6,993 nucleotides of DNA from Clostridiales bacterium (GCA_012514045.1 JAAZBA010000091.1:1-6993), one strand, 5' to 3'. Shown: positions 1 to 5,435, numbered from the stretch's first letter. Notes: generated by a model not told the origin, from the sequence alone. Program-made: numbers and translations.

Positions 1-3
1 TAA

Positions 4-38
4 AATGCACAAGTCCAGTTATTATGGGCTTGTGCATT
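4..38. terminator. Hairpin, possible terminator of an upstream gene
   Basis: Positions 4-16 and 26-38 pair over 13 bp with a single G-T wobble around a 9-base loop. On the + strand the stem is followed by ACTATACCC, so there is no real T-run. On the - strand it is followed by TTTA at the window edge. It could end a + strand gene lying left of the window or work bidirectionally. The stem is clear in the sequence; its role as a terminator is inferred. Confidence 0.5.
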
Positions 39-113
39 ACTATACCCGTTGTGGATATTTCGATTATGCTGTTCTCTATCGTGTTTGTCAACAAGACGGA
101 AGCAAAAAATATA

Positions 114-142
114 TGGATTTATGGAAAGGCTTGTGTTATAAT
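114..142 (+). promoter_or_regulatory. Promoter of the polysaccharide deacetylase gene (extended -10)
   Basis: TATAAT at 137-142 is preceded by TGT (134-136), which makes a full extended -10 element. A weak -35-like TGGATT lies 17 bp upstream at 114-119, as expected when an extended -10 carries the recognition. A start near 149 would leave a leader of about 25 bases before the TTG start codon. The -10 match is seen directly; promoter activity is inferred. Confidence 0.6.
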
Positions 143-158
143 AAAATCATAAATTCTT

Positions 159-167
159 AAGGGGTGG
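159..167 (+). promoter_or_regulatory. Strong ribosome binding site fixing a TTG start
   Basis: AAGGGGTGG lies 6 bases before the TTG at 174. No ATG or GTG in frame upstream competes, and the next internal Met codons (residues 30 and 61) would remove the signal peptide. This site therefore decides for TTG. Confidence 0.75.
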
Positions 168-173
168 TTTCCT

Positions 174-947
174 TTGAAAAAATGGATCGCGCTAATTTTG
201 GTTCTTCTGTTTCTTGTCTTTTCCTCTTCAGCGACGGATGTATGTCTGTTTTCCCATGGTATGCGCTTTATTGAGGAAGCCGGAAGCGTCACATTTTTGC
301 CCCTTGAGCGTCAGACAGAATTTTCCGAGCCGAATAAGCCATACGACGGTCCCATGGTAGCATTGACCTTTGATGATGGTCCCAGTAAAAGAGTTACCGA
401 CAGAATTCTCGATCTGCTTGAAAAACACAGTGCAAAGGCCACCTTCTTTGTGCTGGGCAGCAATGTGGAGGCTTATCCCGACAAACTTGAGCGTATGCTT
501 GAGCTGGGATGTGAAATCGGCAACCACTCCTATGACCACAAAAACCTCCCCTCTATATCCAGGGAGGCTGTAGAATATCAGCTTGAAACAACAAAATGGT
601 GTACATATGAGGCATGCGGCTCTTTTCCCACCCTTGTCAGGCCGCCCTACGGCAATGTAGACGACAAAGTTCTTGAATTTTCGGAGCTGCCCATCATCCT
701 CTGGTCTCTGGATACAATGGACTGGAAATCCCGAAATACGGAGTTAATAAAAAAAATCGCCATAAACAAGGTTCGGGACGGAGACATAATCCTGATGCAC
801 GATATATATTCCTTCACTGCCGATGCCTGCGAGACTATCATACCGGCTCTTATAAAGAAAGGCTACAAGCTTGTGACTGTAAGCGAACTTATCGAGGCAA
901 AGGGCTTCACTGTAAGCGCAGGAGAAGAATTCTCCCGGGGCAGATAG
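174..947 (+). CDS. Secreted polysaccharide (peptidoglycan) deacetylase, NodB / CE4 family
   Basis: This is a carbohydrate esterase family 4 enzyme, a metal-dependent hydrolase that removes N-acetyl groups from GlcNAc-type polymers. In Gram-positive bacteria the usual substrate is peptidoglycan. All five family motifs are visible in the 257 residues: TFDDGPS (65-71, catalytic base D67 and metal ligand D68), NHSYDH (117-122, metal ligands H118 and H122), RPPYG (156-160), DTMDW (180-184) and LMHD (207-210, catalytic H209). The N-terminus is a Lys-Lys start followed by a hydrophobic stretch to about residue 17 and a possible signal peptidase site after SSA (18-20), so export is likely, either fully secreted or N-terminally anchored. 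The start is TTG, supported by a strong ribosome binding site. The gene is monocistronic as far as seen and converges on the SRAP gene with a 1-bp gap. The class is certain; the exact substrate (peptidoglycan, chitin-like or other) is not. PdaA/PdaB-type sporulation roles are possible but not shown. Confidence 0.92.
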   Translation: MKKWIALILVLLFLVFSSSATDVCLFSHGMRFIEEAGSVTFLPLERQTEFSEPNKPYDGPMVALTFDDGPSKRVTDRILDLLEKHSAKATFFVLGSNVEAYPDKLERMLELGCEIGNHSYDHKNLPSISREAVEYQLETTKWCTYEACGSFPTLVRPPYGNVDDKVLEFSELPIILWSLDTMDWKSRNTELIKKIAINKVRDGDIILMHDIYSFTADACETIIPALIKKGYKLVTVSELIEAKGFTVSAGEEFSRGR

Positions 948-948
948 G

Positions 949-1518
949 CTACACCGAGCTTGCTCTCATAGGTACAATATCAGCGGGCAGCTTTCCCGAA
1001 TTAAGCCATTCATCTATCCCGTCAGGAGGTATCATAACCGGCATGCGGTCGTGAATGCCTGCAATATCAATTGTGGGGTTACAGGTCAGCACGGCGAAGC
1101 GGGGCACGTCCTCCCCTTGCATCGTTGTATATATCCCCGCCATATATACTATCCTGTCGGCGGCGGCTCTGATTTTATATTTTATTTTCCTCTTTCCTTC
1201 GCTTTTCCATTCAAAATAGCAGGAGGCGGGAATAACGCACCGTCGATTGCGGAAACTGTCGCCGAAAAATGAACTGGAACCTGCCGTCTCTATTCTGGCG
1301 TTGAACGCCGTTGAACTGCTCTGAGGTCTGTAAAATCCCCATCTCATCGGGAACACCGACCTCTCTAGTCTCTTGTTGTTGCATATCACAGGCACTATGT
1401 CCGTGGGAAAAATTTCGCCTGTCTTTATATTCTCGCCCGAGCCCTTGCGGCTTTGGGCTTTTTCTATAACCTGAGCCAGCGCTCCGTCATCCTCTTCAAT
1501 ATAGTATCTTCCACACAT
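949..1518 (-). CDS. SRAP-domain protein (YedK / HMCES family), abasic-site DNA-protein crosslinker
   Basis: SRAP proteins bind abasic sites in single-stranded DNA and form a thiazolidine crosslink through the N-terminal cysteine, shielding the lesion during replication. An in-frame start 24 bases upstream (1542) would give a 197-residue form, but the family requires Met-Cys at the N-terminus. I choose the ATG at 1518, which yields MCGRYY and 189 residues and has GGAGGTGA 7 bases upstream. With this numbering the full active set is present: C2, N73 (FNARIET), E103 (YFEW) and H156 (GIHDRMP), matching C2, N75, E105 and H160 of E. coli YedK. It is the last gene of the xre operon. Its ATG shares one base with the TGA of the upstream gene (TGATG), so translation is probably coupled. 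Comparative genomics has linked SRAP genes to SOS-type functions, which agrees with the polymerase and peptidase nearby. The family call is firm; induction by damage is inferred. Confidence 0.95.
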   Translation of the reverse strand: MCGRYYIEEDDGALAQVIEKAQSRKGSGENIKTGEIFPTDIVPVICNNKRLERSVFPMRWGFYRPQSSSTAFNARIETAGSSSFFGDSFRNRRCVIPASCYFEWKSEGKRKIKYKIRAAADRIVYMAGIYTTMQGEDVPRFAVLTCNPTIDIAGIHDRMPVMIPPDGIDEWLNSGKLPADIVPMRASSV

Positions 1519-1778
1519 CAATTCTTCACCTCCACAAACCATCGCCCAAAGGACAGATTTCTGTCATCGGTACCTCGCTCAAAATACAGGTAGCTCAGCT
1601 TTCCCCTAACCTGCACGGTATACCGGTCTCCTTGCCCGCCGGCCTTCAAAGAGCAGGACGGGCGCACATCAAATATCCTATCGATCTCGAACTCTCTTCC
1701 GTCCTCCCAGTGTATTCTGTCAGGCATCAGTTTTCCTGACTTATCCATTACCGTTGTGACAGTTACGTACACCTTCAC
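1518..1778 (-). CDS. Small conserved protein of unknown function in the damage operon
   Basis: An 86-residue protein with no function I can assign. It begins MKVYVTVTTV, an alternating hydrophobic beta-strand pattern. A polar core WEDGREFEID (24-33) and DVRPSCSLKAGGQGDRYT (37-54) follow, then another strand-like stretch (55-66) and a WFVEV end (80-84). The pattern suggests a small all-beta domain with a basic, glycine-rich loop (K45-AGGQGDR-52), possibly nucleic-acid or protein binding. It has no signal peptide, membrane segment or Cys pair. The start codon is GTG at 1778, 6 bp after the immA stop; the nearest ribosome-binding-like GGAAGAGAG lies rather far upstream inside the immA end, so coupling to immA translation is likely. 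Its TGA overlaps the SRAP ATG by one base. Similar small proteins are, from memory, common in Firmicutes, but I know no described role. Its position between a repressor-peptidase pair and SRAP suggests a DNA-damage role (inference). Confidence 0.8.
   Translation of the reverse strand: MKVYVTVTTVMDKSGKLMPDRIHWEDGREFEIDRIFDVRPSCSLKAGGQGDRYTVQVRGKLSYLYFERGTDDRNLSFGRWFVEVKN
1526..1533 (-). promoter_or_regulatory. Ribosome binding site deciding the SRAP start
   Basis: GGAGGTGA on the - strand lies 7 bases before the ATG at 1518 and inside the end of the upstream small gene. It supports the MCGR start over the in-frame start at 1542, which would bury the essential cysteine. Confidence 0.8.
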
Positions 1779-1784
1779 CTGATA

Positions 1785-2327
1785 TCACTCTCTTCCGTTG
1801 TCGAGTCTGCGCAGATAATCTCCTCTTGAAGATATCGGAGCGGCCACGTCCAACTTTCCCTTGCTTTTCAGGATCCTGAACTTGAAATCCAACATCTCCG
1901 GCGGCACTTCCAGCTGACGCGCCACACTGAAGAAGAAACTGTCCTCCCCCAAAAGCCTGATAACTTCGTCATCATCAAGCAAAATCTCAGCGGCAAAGAG
2001 ATTAGCCTCGTATTCAAAATTGGAGGTAGTGTTGTAAAGAGAAAACTCGTGGAACTGACGCAGCTTTACAACGCTTTTGTGCAACACAATATGCCCCAGC
2101 TCATGAGCCAAAATAATCTTTCTGAGCTGAGCAGGAAGGTCACTGTTGAGAATTATCGTATTTACTCGCTTTATATTCAGAAACAGTCCCTTGCATGACG
2201 ACTCGGACTTGCCCATGGGCTCCAAAAGCACAAGGCATTTCATAGCCGCGGCCAGACGGAAAGGGTCGGTTTCGTCATACTTTTTTATTACATGCTCCGC
2301 CTTCTCACAAACATATCGTATAGACAT
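1785..2327 (-). CDS. ImmA/IrrE-family zinc metallopeptidase (COG2856)
   Basis: A 180-residue gluzincin-type peptidase. The zinc-binding HELGH (75-79: ligands H75 and H79, catalytic E76) and the downstream FEYEANLFAAEIL (104-116, third ligand most likely E107) are both intact. Members of this family cleave or inactivate XRE repressors: ImmA acts on ImmR of ICEBs1, and IrrE/PprI acts on DdrO in Deinococcus to start the radiation response. At 180 residues it matches the short ImmA form and lacks the C-terminal GAF-like sensor domain of Deinococcus IrrE. The ATG follows the xre stop with zero bases between (TAAATG), and AGAGGA in the end of xre serves as the ribosome binding site, so both proteins should be made in step. 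The likely substrate is the XRE protein encoded just upstream. What activates it (a damage signal, metal or a partner) cannot be seen. Family is certain; the substrate is inferred from context. Confidence 0.93.
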   Translation of the reverse strand: MSIRYVCEKAEHVIKKYDETDPFRLAAAMKCLVLLEPMGKSESSCKGLFLNIKRVNTIILNSDLPAQLRKIILAHELGHIVLHKSVVKLRQFHEFSLYNTTSNFEYEANLFAAEILLDDDEVIRLLGEDSFFFSVARQLEVPPEMLDFKFRILKSKGKLDVAAPISSRGDYLRRLDNGRE

Positions 2328-2762
2328 TTATTTATCCTCTTTTTTTCTGCCATAAATCCGCTTCAATTCGTTCTTCGCCGCCCAGTACGCCTTTGTTATA
2401 GCCTCGTAGAACTTGTCTTTCTCGTCCTGATCCAGCTTCCCTCCGGCAAAAAGAGCCATGTTGCTCCGAAGCAGCTCATTTACCTCTTTTCCCGCGGAGT
2501 ATCCCATCTTTTCCCTTGTTTCTTCCACATACGGCGCCATATCAAGTTCATATAAAGGGTCGGTTATCTCGTCGTTTATAAGATATGCCACCGATACCCC
2601 CAGAGCCTTGGCTAGCTTATGGGCGGTAGTTCCTCTGGGACGGGAATAATCCTTTTCGTAGCCTGTTATTACCTTTGTAGTGACTCCTACGAGCTCCGCC
2701 AGCTGCCTTTGACTGTAACCCATGCTCTCCCGTCTGAACTTGACCTTTTCAGAAAATGTCAT
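2328..2762 (-). CDS. XRE-family (Cro/CI-like) transcriptional repressor, probable ImmA substrate
   Basis: A 144-residue regulator with an N-terminal helix-turn-helix of the HTH_3 type (about residues 6-61): helix 2 is SQRQLAELVG (17-26) and the recognition helix is TTKVITGYEKD (28-38). The C-terminal part (about 70-138) looks helical, with a conserved-looking loop MALFAGGKL (102-110) joining two helices; this is the region where ImmR- and DdrO-type repressors dimerise and are cut. There is no LexA-type Ser-Lys peptidase domain, so inactivation would need the separate peptidase encoded next. The ATG at 2762 has AGGGGA 8 bases upstream. The gene is first in the four-gene operon and divergent from the Y-family polymerase, with 135 bp of shared control DNA containing repeats suitable as operators. 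Autoregulation and repression of the polymerase are therefore likely. The DNA-binding class is certain; the regulon is inferred. Confidence 0.92.
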   Translation of the reverse strand: MTFSEKVKFRRESMGYSQRQLAELVGVTTKVITGYEKDYSRPRGTTAHKLAKALGVSVAYLINDEITDPLYELDMAPYVEETREKMGYSAGKEVNELLRSNMALFAGGKLDQDEKDKFYEAITKAYWAAKNELKRIYGRKKEDK

Positions 2763-2793
2763 TTTATCTTTCCCCTTTATTTATATTTTACCC

Positions 2794-2822
2794 TTGACAT
2801 AACTACTATAAACTGCTATAAT
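2794..2822 (+). promoter_or_regulatory. Perfect-consensus promoter for the Y-family polymerase gene
   Basis: TTGACA (2794-2799), 17 bp, then TATAAT (2817-2822), with TGC directly before the -10, so all 12 consensus bases plus the extended -10 are present. The start would be near 2829, giving a leader of about 69 bases. A promoter this strong in front of an error-prone polymerase only makes sense with tight repression, consistent with the repeats that cover the -10. A second TATAAT on this strand at 2847-2852 has no good -35. Confidence 0.85.
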
Positions 2823-2858
2823 CTGGCTATAACTACTTTATAGGTATATAATACTACT
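2799..2858. repeat. Array of about 10-bp repeats, candidate XRE operators
   Basis: Five copies of a motif close to ATAA(n)CTRCT: 2799-2807 ATAACTACT, 2808-2817 ATAAACTGCT, 2818-2828 ATAATCTGGCT, 2829-2837 ATAACTACT, and 2848-2858 ATAATACTACT. The first four are back to back. Equivalent points recur about every 10-11 bp (CTATAA at 2806, 2816 and 2827, and inverted TTATAG at 2838), so they face one side of the helix. They overlap the -10 of the + promoter and the -10 of the - promoter. The repeats are seen directly; binding by the XRE protein is inferred. Confidence 0.7.
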
Positions 2859-2876
2859 ACAGAAGTACTTTGTCAA
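2848..2876 (-). promoter_or_regulatory. Promoter of the xre-immA-small protein-SRAP operon
   Basis: On the - strand TTGACA (2876-2871) is followed after 17 bp by TATTAT (2853-2848), an 11 of 12 consensus match. Transcription would start near 2841, giving a leader of about 78 bases before the xre ATG. The promoter lies downstream of the polymerase promoter and points at it, so the two transcripts begin by crossing each other. Confidence 0.75.
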
Positions 2877-2897
2877 GTCTTTTTTGAGGAAAATTTT

Positions 2898-4115
2898 ATG
2901 AACAGGGCTATACTTCACATTGATATGAACAGTTTCTATGCTTCGGTGGAGATGATGCAAAATCCTTCCCTCAAGGGTAAGGCTGTGGCTGTCTGCGGGA
3001 GCACCGAGGACAGACATGGTATTGTGCTGGCAAAGTCGGAAAAGGCGAAGAAGGCAGGGGTCAAGACGGGTATGGTTACCCACAAAGCCCAAGCCATATG
3101 TCCGGGGCTTGTAACAGTAGAGCCACACTACGATTTATATATGAAATACTCCAAACTGGCAAGAAAGATATACGAACGCTACTCGGATCAGGTTGAACCC
3201 TATGGACTTGACGAGTGCTGGATTGACGTCACCGGCAGCCGTTACCTGTTCGGTGATGAAATGACCATAGCGGAGAGTATTCGAAGCGCTATAAGGGAAG
3301 AGCTTGGGCTTACCGTAAGCATAGGTGTATCCTTTAACAAGGTGTTCGCCAAGCTCGGGAGCGATATGAAAAAACCGGACGCCATAACGGAGATTACAAG
3401 GGAAAATTTCAAATCGAAGGTATGGCCGCTTCCCTCTTCCGAAATGTTCTATGTGGGGCACCGTACCTCAGTGAAGTTTTCAGACTATGGAATTCTCACC
3501 ATAGGGGATATCGCCAACGCTTCAGTAGACTTTATAGAGCATCTCCTCGGGAAAAACGGGCTGATGATATGGGCATATGCCAACGGTGAGGATGTTTCTG
3601 CCGTTATGAAATGTGATTATCAACATCCCATCAAATCCTTCGGACATGGCACCACTTGCCAGGAGGACCTTCACACGTCAGAAGATGTATGGAGAGTTAT
3701 ACTCTATCTCTCCCAGGAGATAGGCACCAAACTTCGAAGCCACTCGCTCACCTCCTCCGCGGTACAGCTTATTGTCAGGGATTCAAAGCTAAACTACAGC
3801 CAGTACCAGCAGCTCCTTTCGTGGCCAAGCCAAAATGCCTATGATATAGCTTTATGTGCCATGATGCTTTTCAAGGCTCGTTATATGTGGGCGAACCCTG
3901 TCAGGTCACTTACTGTGCGCGCAATCGACCTATCCTCCTCCGATTTGCCGGTTCAGCTTACGCTTGACCGCAGCGCTGAGGATTTTTTGCGCCTTGCAAG
4001 GATTGAATCGGTTATGGACACTATAAAGAGTCGTTTCGGCAAAGGCGCAATCTTCCCTGCCACCATAGGGCACAACGACAAGCTTCCCACCGGGGAGGTT
4101 CGTCAAATAATATAG
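2898..4115 (+). CDS. Y-family translesion DNA polymerase (DinB/UvrX-like)
   Basis: A 405-residue error-prone polymerase that copies past damaged bases. The palm catalytic acids are visible: D9 in HIDMNSFYASVE (7-18) and D105-E106 in YGLDECWIDVTG (102-113). Y14 sits at the steric-gate position that excludes ribonucleotides. SIGVSFNKVFAKLGSDMKKP (141-160) is the typical Y-family finger/palm signature. Helix-hairpin-helix thumb material follows (about 180-225), then the little-finger domain (about 240-350). VQLTLD (352-357) stands where the beta-clamp peptide is expected; it lacks the usual final Phe of QLSLF. GAGGA lies 7 bases before the ATG. The gene faces away from the xre operon and shares its control region, without any CGAAC-N4-GTTC LexA box. 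It ends in a strong hairpin shared with tuf. Overall it is closer to the Firmicutes UvrX/YqjW-type polymerases than to E. coli DinB in the DMNSFY and DECW motifs, but I cannot place it firmly, so I give no gene symbol. Confidence 0.95.
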   Translation: MNRAILHIDMNSFYASVEMMQNPSLKGKAVAVCGSTEDRHGIVLAKSEKAKKAGVKTGMVTHKAQAICPGLVTVEPHYDLYMKYSKLARKIYERYSDQVEPYGLDECWIDVTGSRYLFGDEMTIAESIRSAIREELGLTVSIGVSFNKVFAKLGSDMKKPDAITEITRENFKSKVWPLPSSEMFYVGHRTSVKFSDYGILTIGDIANASVDFIEHLLGKNGLMIWAYANGEDVSAVMKCDYQHPIKSFGHGTTCQEDLHTSEDVWRVILYLSQEIGTKLRSHSLTSSAVQLIVRDSKLNYSQYQQLLSWPSQNAYDIALCAMMLFKARYMWANPVRSLTVRAIDLSSSDLPVQLTLDRSAEDFLRLARIESVMDTIKSRFGKGAIFPATIGHNDKLPTGEVRQII

Positions 4116-4151
4116 ACAAAGAGCCACGTCATTGCTGACGCGGCTCTTTGT
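4116..4151. terminator. Bidirectional terminator between the polymerase gene and tuf
   Basis: Positions 4116-4131 and 4136-4151 form a 16-bp stem with one A-C mismatch and a TTGC loop. It starts directly after the polymerase TAG (4113-4115) and ends 13 bases before the tuf stop codon. T-rich tracts follow on both strands (ATTAATTTT on +, CTATATTATTT on -), so it probably ends both convergent transcripts. Confidence 0.9.
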
Positions 4152-4164
4152 ATTAATTTTGAAA

Positions 4165-5367
4165 TTACTTATCGATAGCGATAACAACACCGGAGCCAAC
4201 TGTTCTGCCGCCTTCACGAATAGCAAAGCGGAGACCTGCCTCGATGGCAATGGGTGTGATGAGCTCTACGTCCATCTCAATATTGTCGCCAGGCATGCAC
4301 ATCTCAACGCCTTCGGGGAGATTAACAACACCGGTAACGTCTGTTGTACGGAAATAGAACTGGGGACGATAGTTGTTGAAGAACGGTGTATGACGACCGC
4401 CCTCTTCCTTTGTCAGAACGTAAACCTGACCACGGAACTTTGTATGGGGCTTGATTGAGCCGGGCTTGGCAAGAACCTGTCCGCGCTCGATGTCTGTCTT
4501 GTTGATACCGCGGAGAAGGCAGCCTACGTTGTCACCGGCCTCAGCGTAGTCAAGGAGCTTTCTGAACATTTCAATACCGGTAACAACCGTCTTTCTCGGA
4601 GCGTCCATAAGACCAACAATTTCGACTTCTTCACCGAGCTTAACACGTCCGCGCTCAACTCTGCCTGTAGCAACTGTGCCACGGCCTGTGATGGAGAACA
4701 CGTCCTCAACAGGCATGATAAAAGGAAGATCGCTCTTACGCTCAGGTGTGGGGATCATTTCGTCAACAGCATTCATAAGCTCAATGATACAGGCATACTC
4801 AGGAGCAGAAACATCTGTAGATGTGCACTCAAGAGCCTGGAGACCAGAACCTCTGATAACCGGGAGATCGTCGCCGGGGAACTCGTACTTGGAAAGAGCT
4901 TCACGGATTTCCATCTCAACAAGATCAAGCAGCTCAGGATCGTCAACCTGGTCAACCTTGTTCATGAATACTACGATATAGGGAACGCCAACCTGACGGG
5001 CGAGAAGGATATGCTCGTTTGTCTGGGGCATAACACCGTCAGCAGCGGATACGACGAGGATAGCGCCGTCCATCTGAGCAGCTCCGGTGATCATGTTCTT
5101 AACGTAGTCAGCATGTCCAGGGCAGTCAACGTGAGCATAGTGACGGTTCTCTGTCTCATACTCAACGTGAGCTGTGTTAATTGTAATGCCGCGGTCTCTC
5201 TCTTCGGGAGCCTTATCGATCATATCATATGCTTCGTACTTTGCCTTACCGGAGAAAGCAAGAACCTTTGTGATAGCAGCTGTGAGGGTTGTCTTGCCAT
5301 GGTCAACGTGACCAATTGTACCGATATTAACATGGGGTTTGGTGCGTTCAAATTTCGCCTTTGCCAT
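4165..5367 (-). CDS. tuf: Translation elongation factor EF-Tu
   Basis: EF-Tu is the GTPase that delivers aminoacyl-tRNA to the ribosomal A site. The 400-residue length is normal. Seen motifs: G1 GHVDHGKT (19-26), switch I RGITI (59-63, with T62), G3 DCPGH (81-85, catalytic H84), and G4 NKVD (136-139). The G5 loop reads GSGLQALE (173-180), where most relatives have GSALKALE. Domain II (VEDVFSITGRGTVATGRVERG, 220-240) and domain III (EEGGRHTPFFNNYRPQFYFR, 321-340) are complete. The start is ATG with a full AAGGAGG 6 bases upstream. It follows fusA in the same direction, the classic str operon order, but with a 143-bp gap carrying its own promoter, so extra EF-Tu can be made. It shares a terminator with the convergent polymerase gene. 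Nothing suggests pseudogene status or horizontal transfer. Confidence 0.99.
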   Translation of the reverse strand: MAKAKFERTKPHVNIGTIGHVDHGKTTLTAAITKVLAFSGKAKYEAYDMIDKAPEERDRGITINTAHVEYETENRHYAHVDCPGHADYVKNMITGAAQMDGAILVVSAADGVMPQTNEHILLARQVGVPYIVVFMNKVDQVDDPELLDLVEMEIREALSKYEFPGDDLPVIRGSGLQALECTSTDVSAPEYACIIELMNAVDEMIPTPERKSDLPFIMPVEDVFSITGRGTVATGRVERGRVKLGEEVEIVGLMDAPRKTVVTGIEMFRKLLDYAEAGDNVGCLLRGINKTDIERGQVLAKPGSIKPHTKFRGQVYVLTKEEGGRHTPFFNNYRPQFYFRTTDVTGVVNLPEGVEMCMPGDNIEMDVELITPIAIEAGLRFAIREGGRTVGSGVVIAIDK

Positions 5368-5382
5368 TGTTATCCTCCTTAT

Positions 5383-5392
5383 GTTCGCGAAC
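5383..5392. other. 10-bp perfect palindrome in the tuf leader
   Basis: GTTCGCGAAC lies directly before the tuf ribosome binding site in the predicted transcribed leader. In RNA it could form only a very small hairpin; in DNA it could be a protein site. It has the half-sites in the opposite order from a Gram-positive LexA box. Role unknown, possibly chance. Confidence 0.35.
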
Positions 5393-5435
5393 CTCTTTCA
5401 TTCCGGCCGCGACAAATTAAATTTCGTCAGTAATA

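Noticed and set aside
66..152. 28-codon open frame starting ATG at 66
   Set aside because: No ribosome binding site, no recognisable motif, and it overlaps the deacetylase -10 element at 137-142.
174..260. Lipoprotein signal in the deacetylase (Cys24)
   Set aside because: The residues before the Cys are TDV, not an L-[AS]-[GA]-C lipobox; an ordinary signal peptide or N-terminal anchor fits better.
1785..2762. XRE plus ImmA pair as a toxin-antitoxin system
   Set aside because: COG2856 peptidases are sometimes listed with XRE antitoxins, but this one has an intact zinc site and is longer than typical toxins, and its partners are repair genes. Repressor-peptidase control is the simpler reading, though not proven.
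2799..2858. Tandem repeats as a CRISPR array or origin iterons
   Set aside because: Units of about 10 bp are too short and lack spacers for CRISPR. No dnaA, rep gene or DnaA boxes are nearby, and the position over two promoters fits operators better.
2763..2897. LexA (SOS) box in the polymerase control region
   Set aside because: Read both strands for CGAAC-N4-GTTC; no GAAC or GTTC half-site occurs in this stretch.
949..4115. Integrative element or prophage remnant
   Set aside because: XRE-ImmA pairs are common in such elements, but no integrase, excisionase, attachment repeat, tRNA or structural gene is visible, and both flanks are ordinary chromosomal genes. The window is too short to exclude an old origin in one.
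5383..5392. GTTCGCGAAC as a LexA box
   Set aside because: The half-sites are in reverse order and without the 4-base spacer of the Gram-positive box, and the site precedes tuf, which is not an SOS gene.
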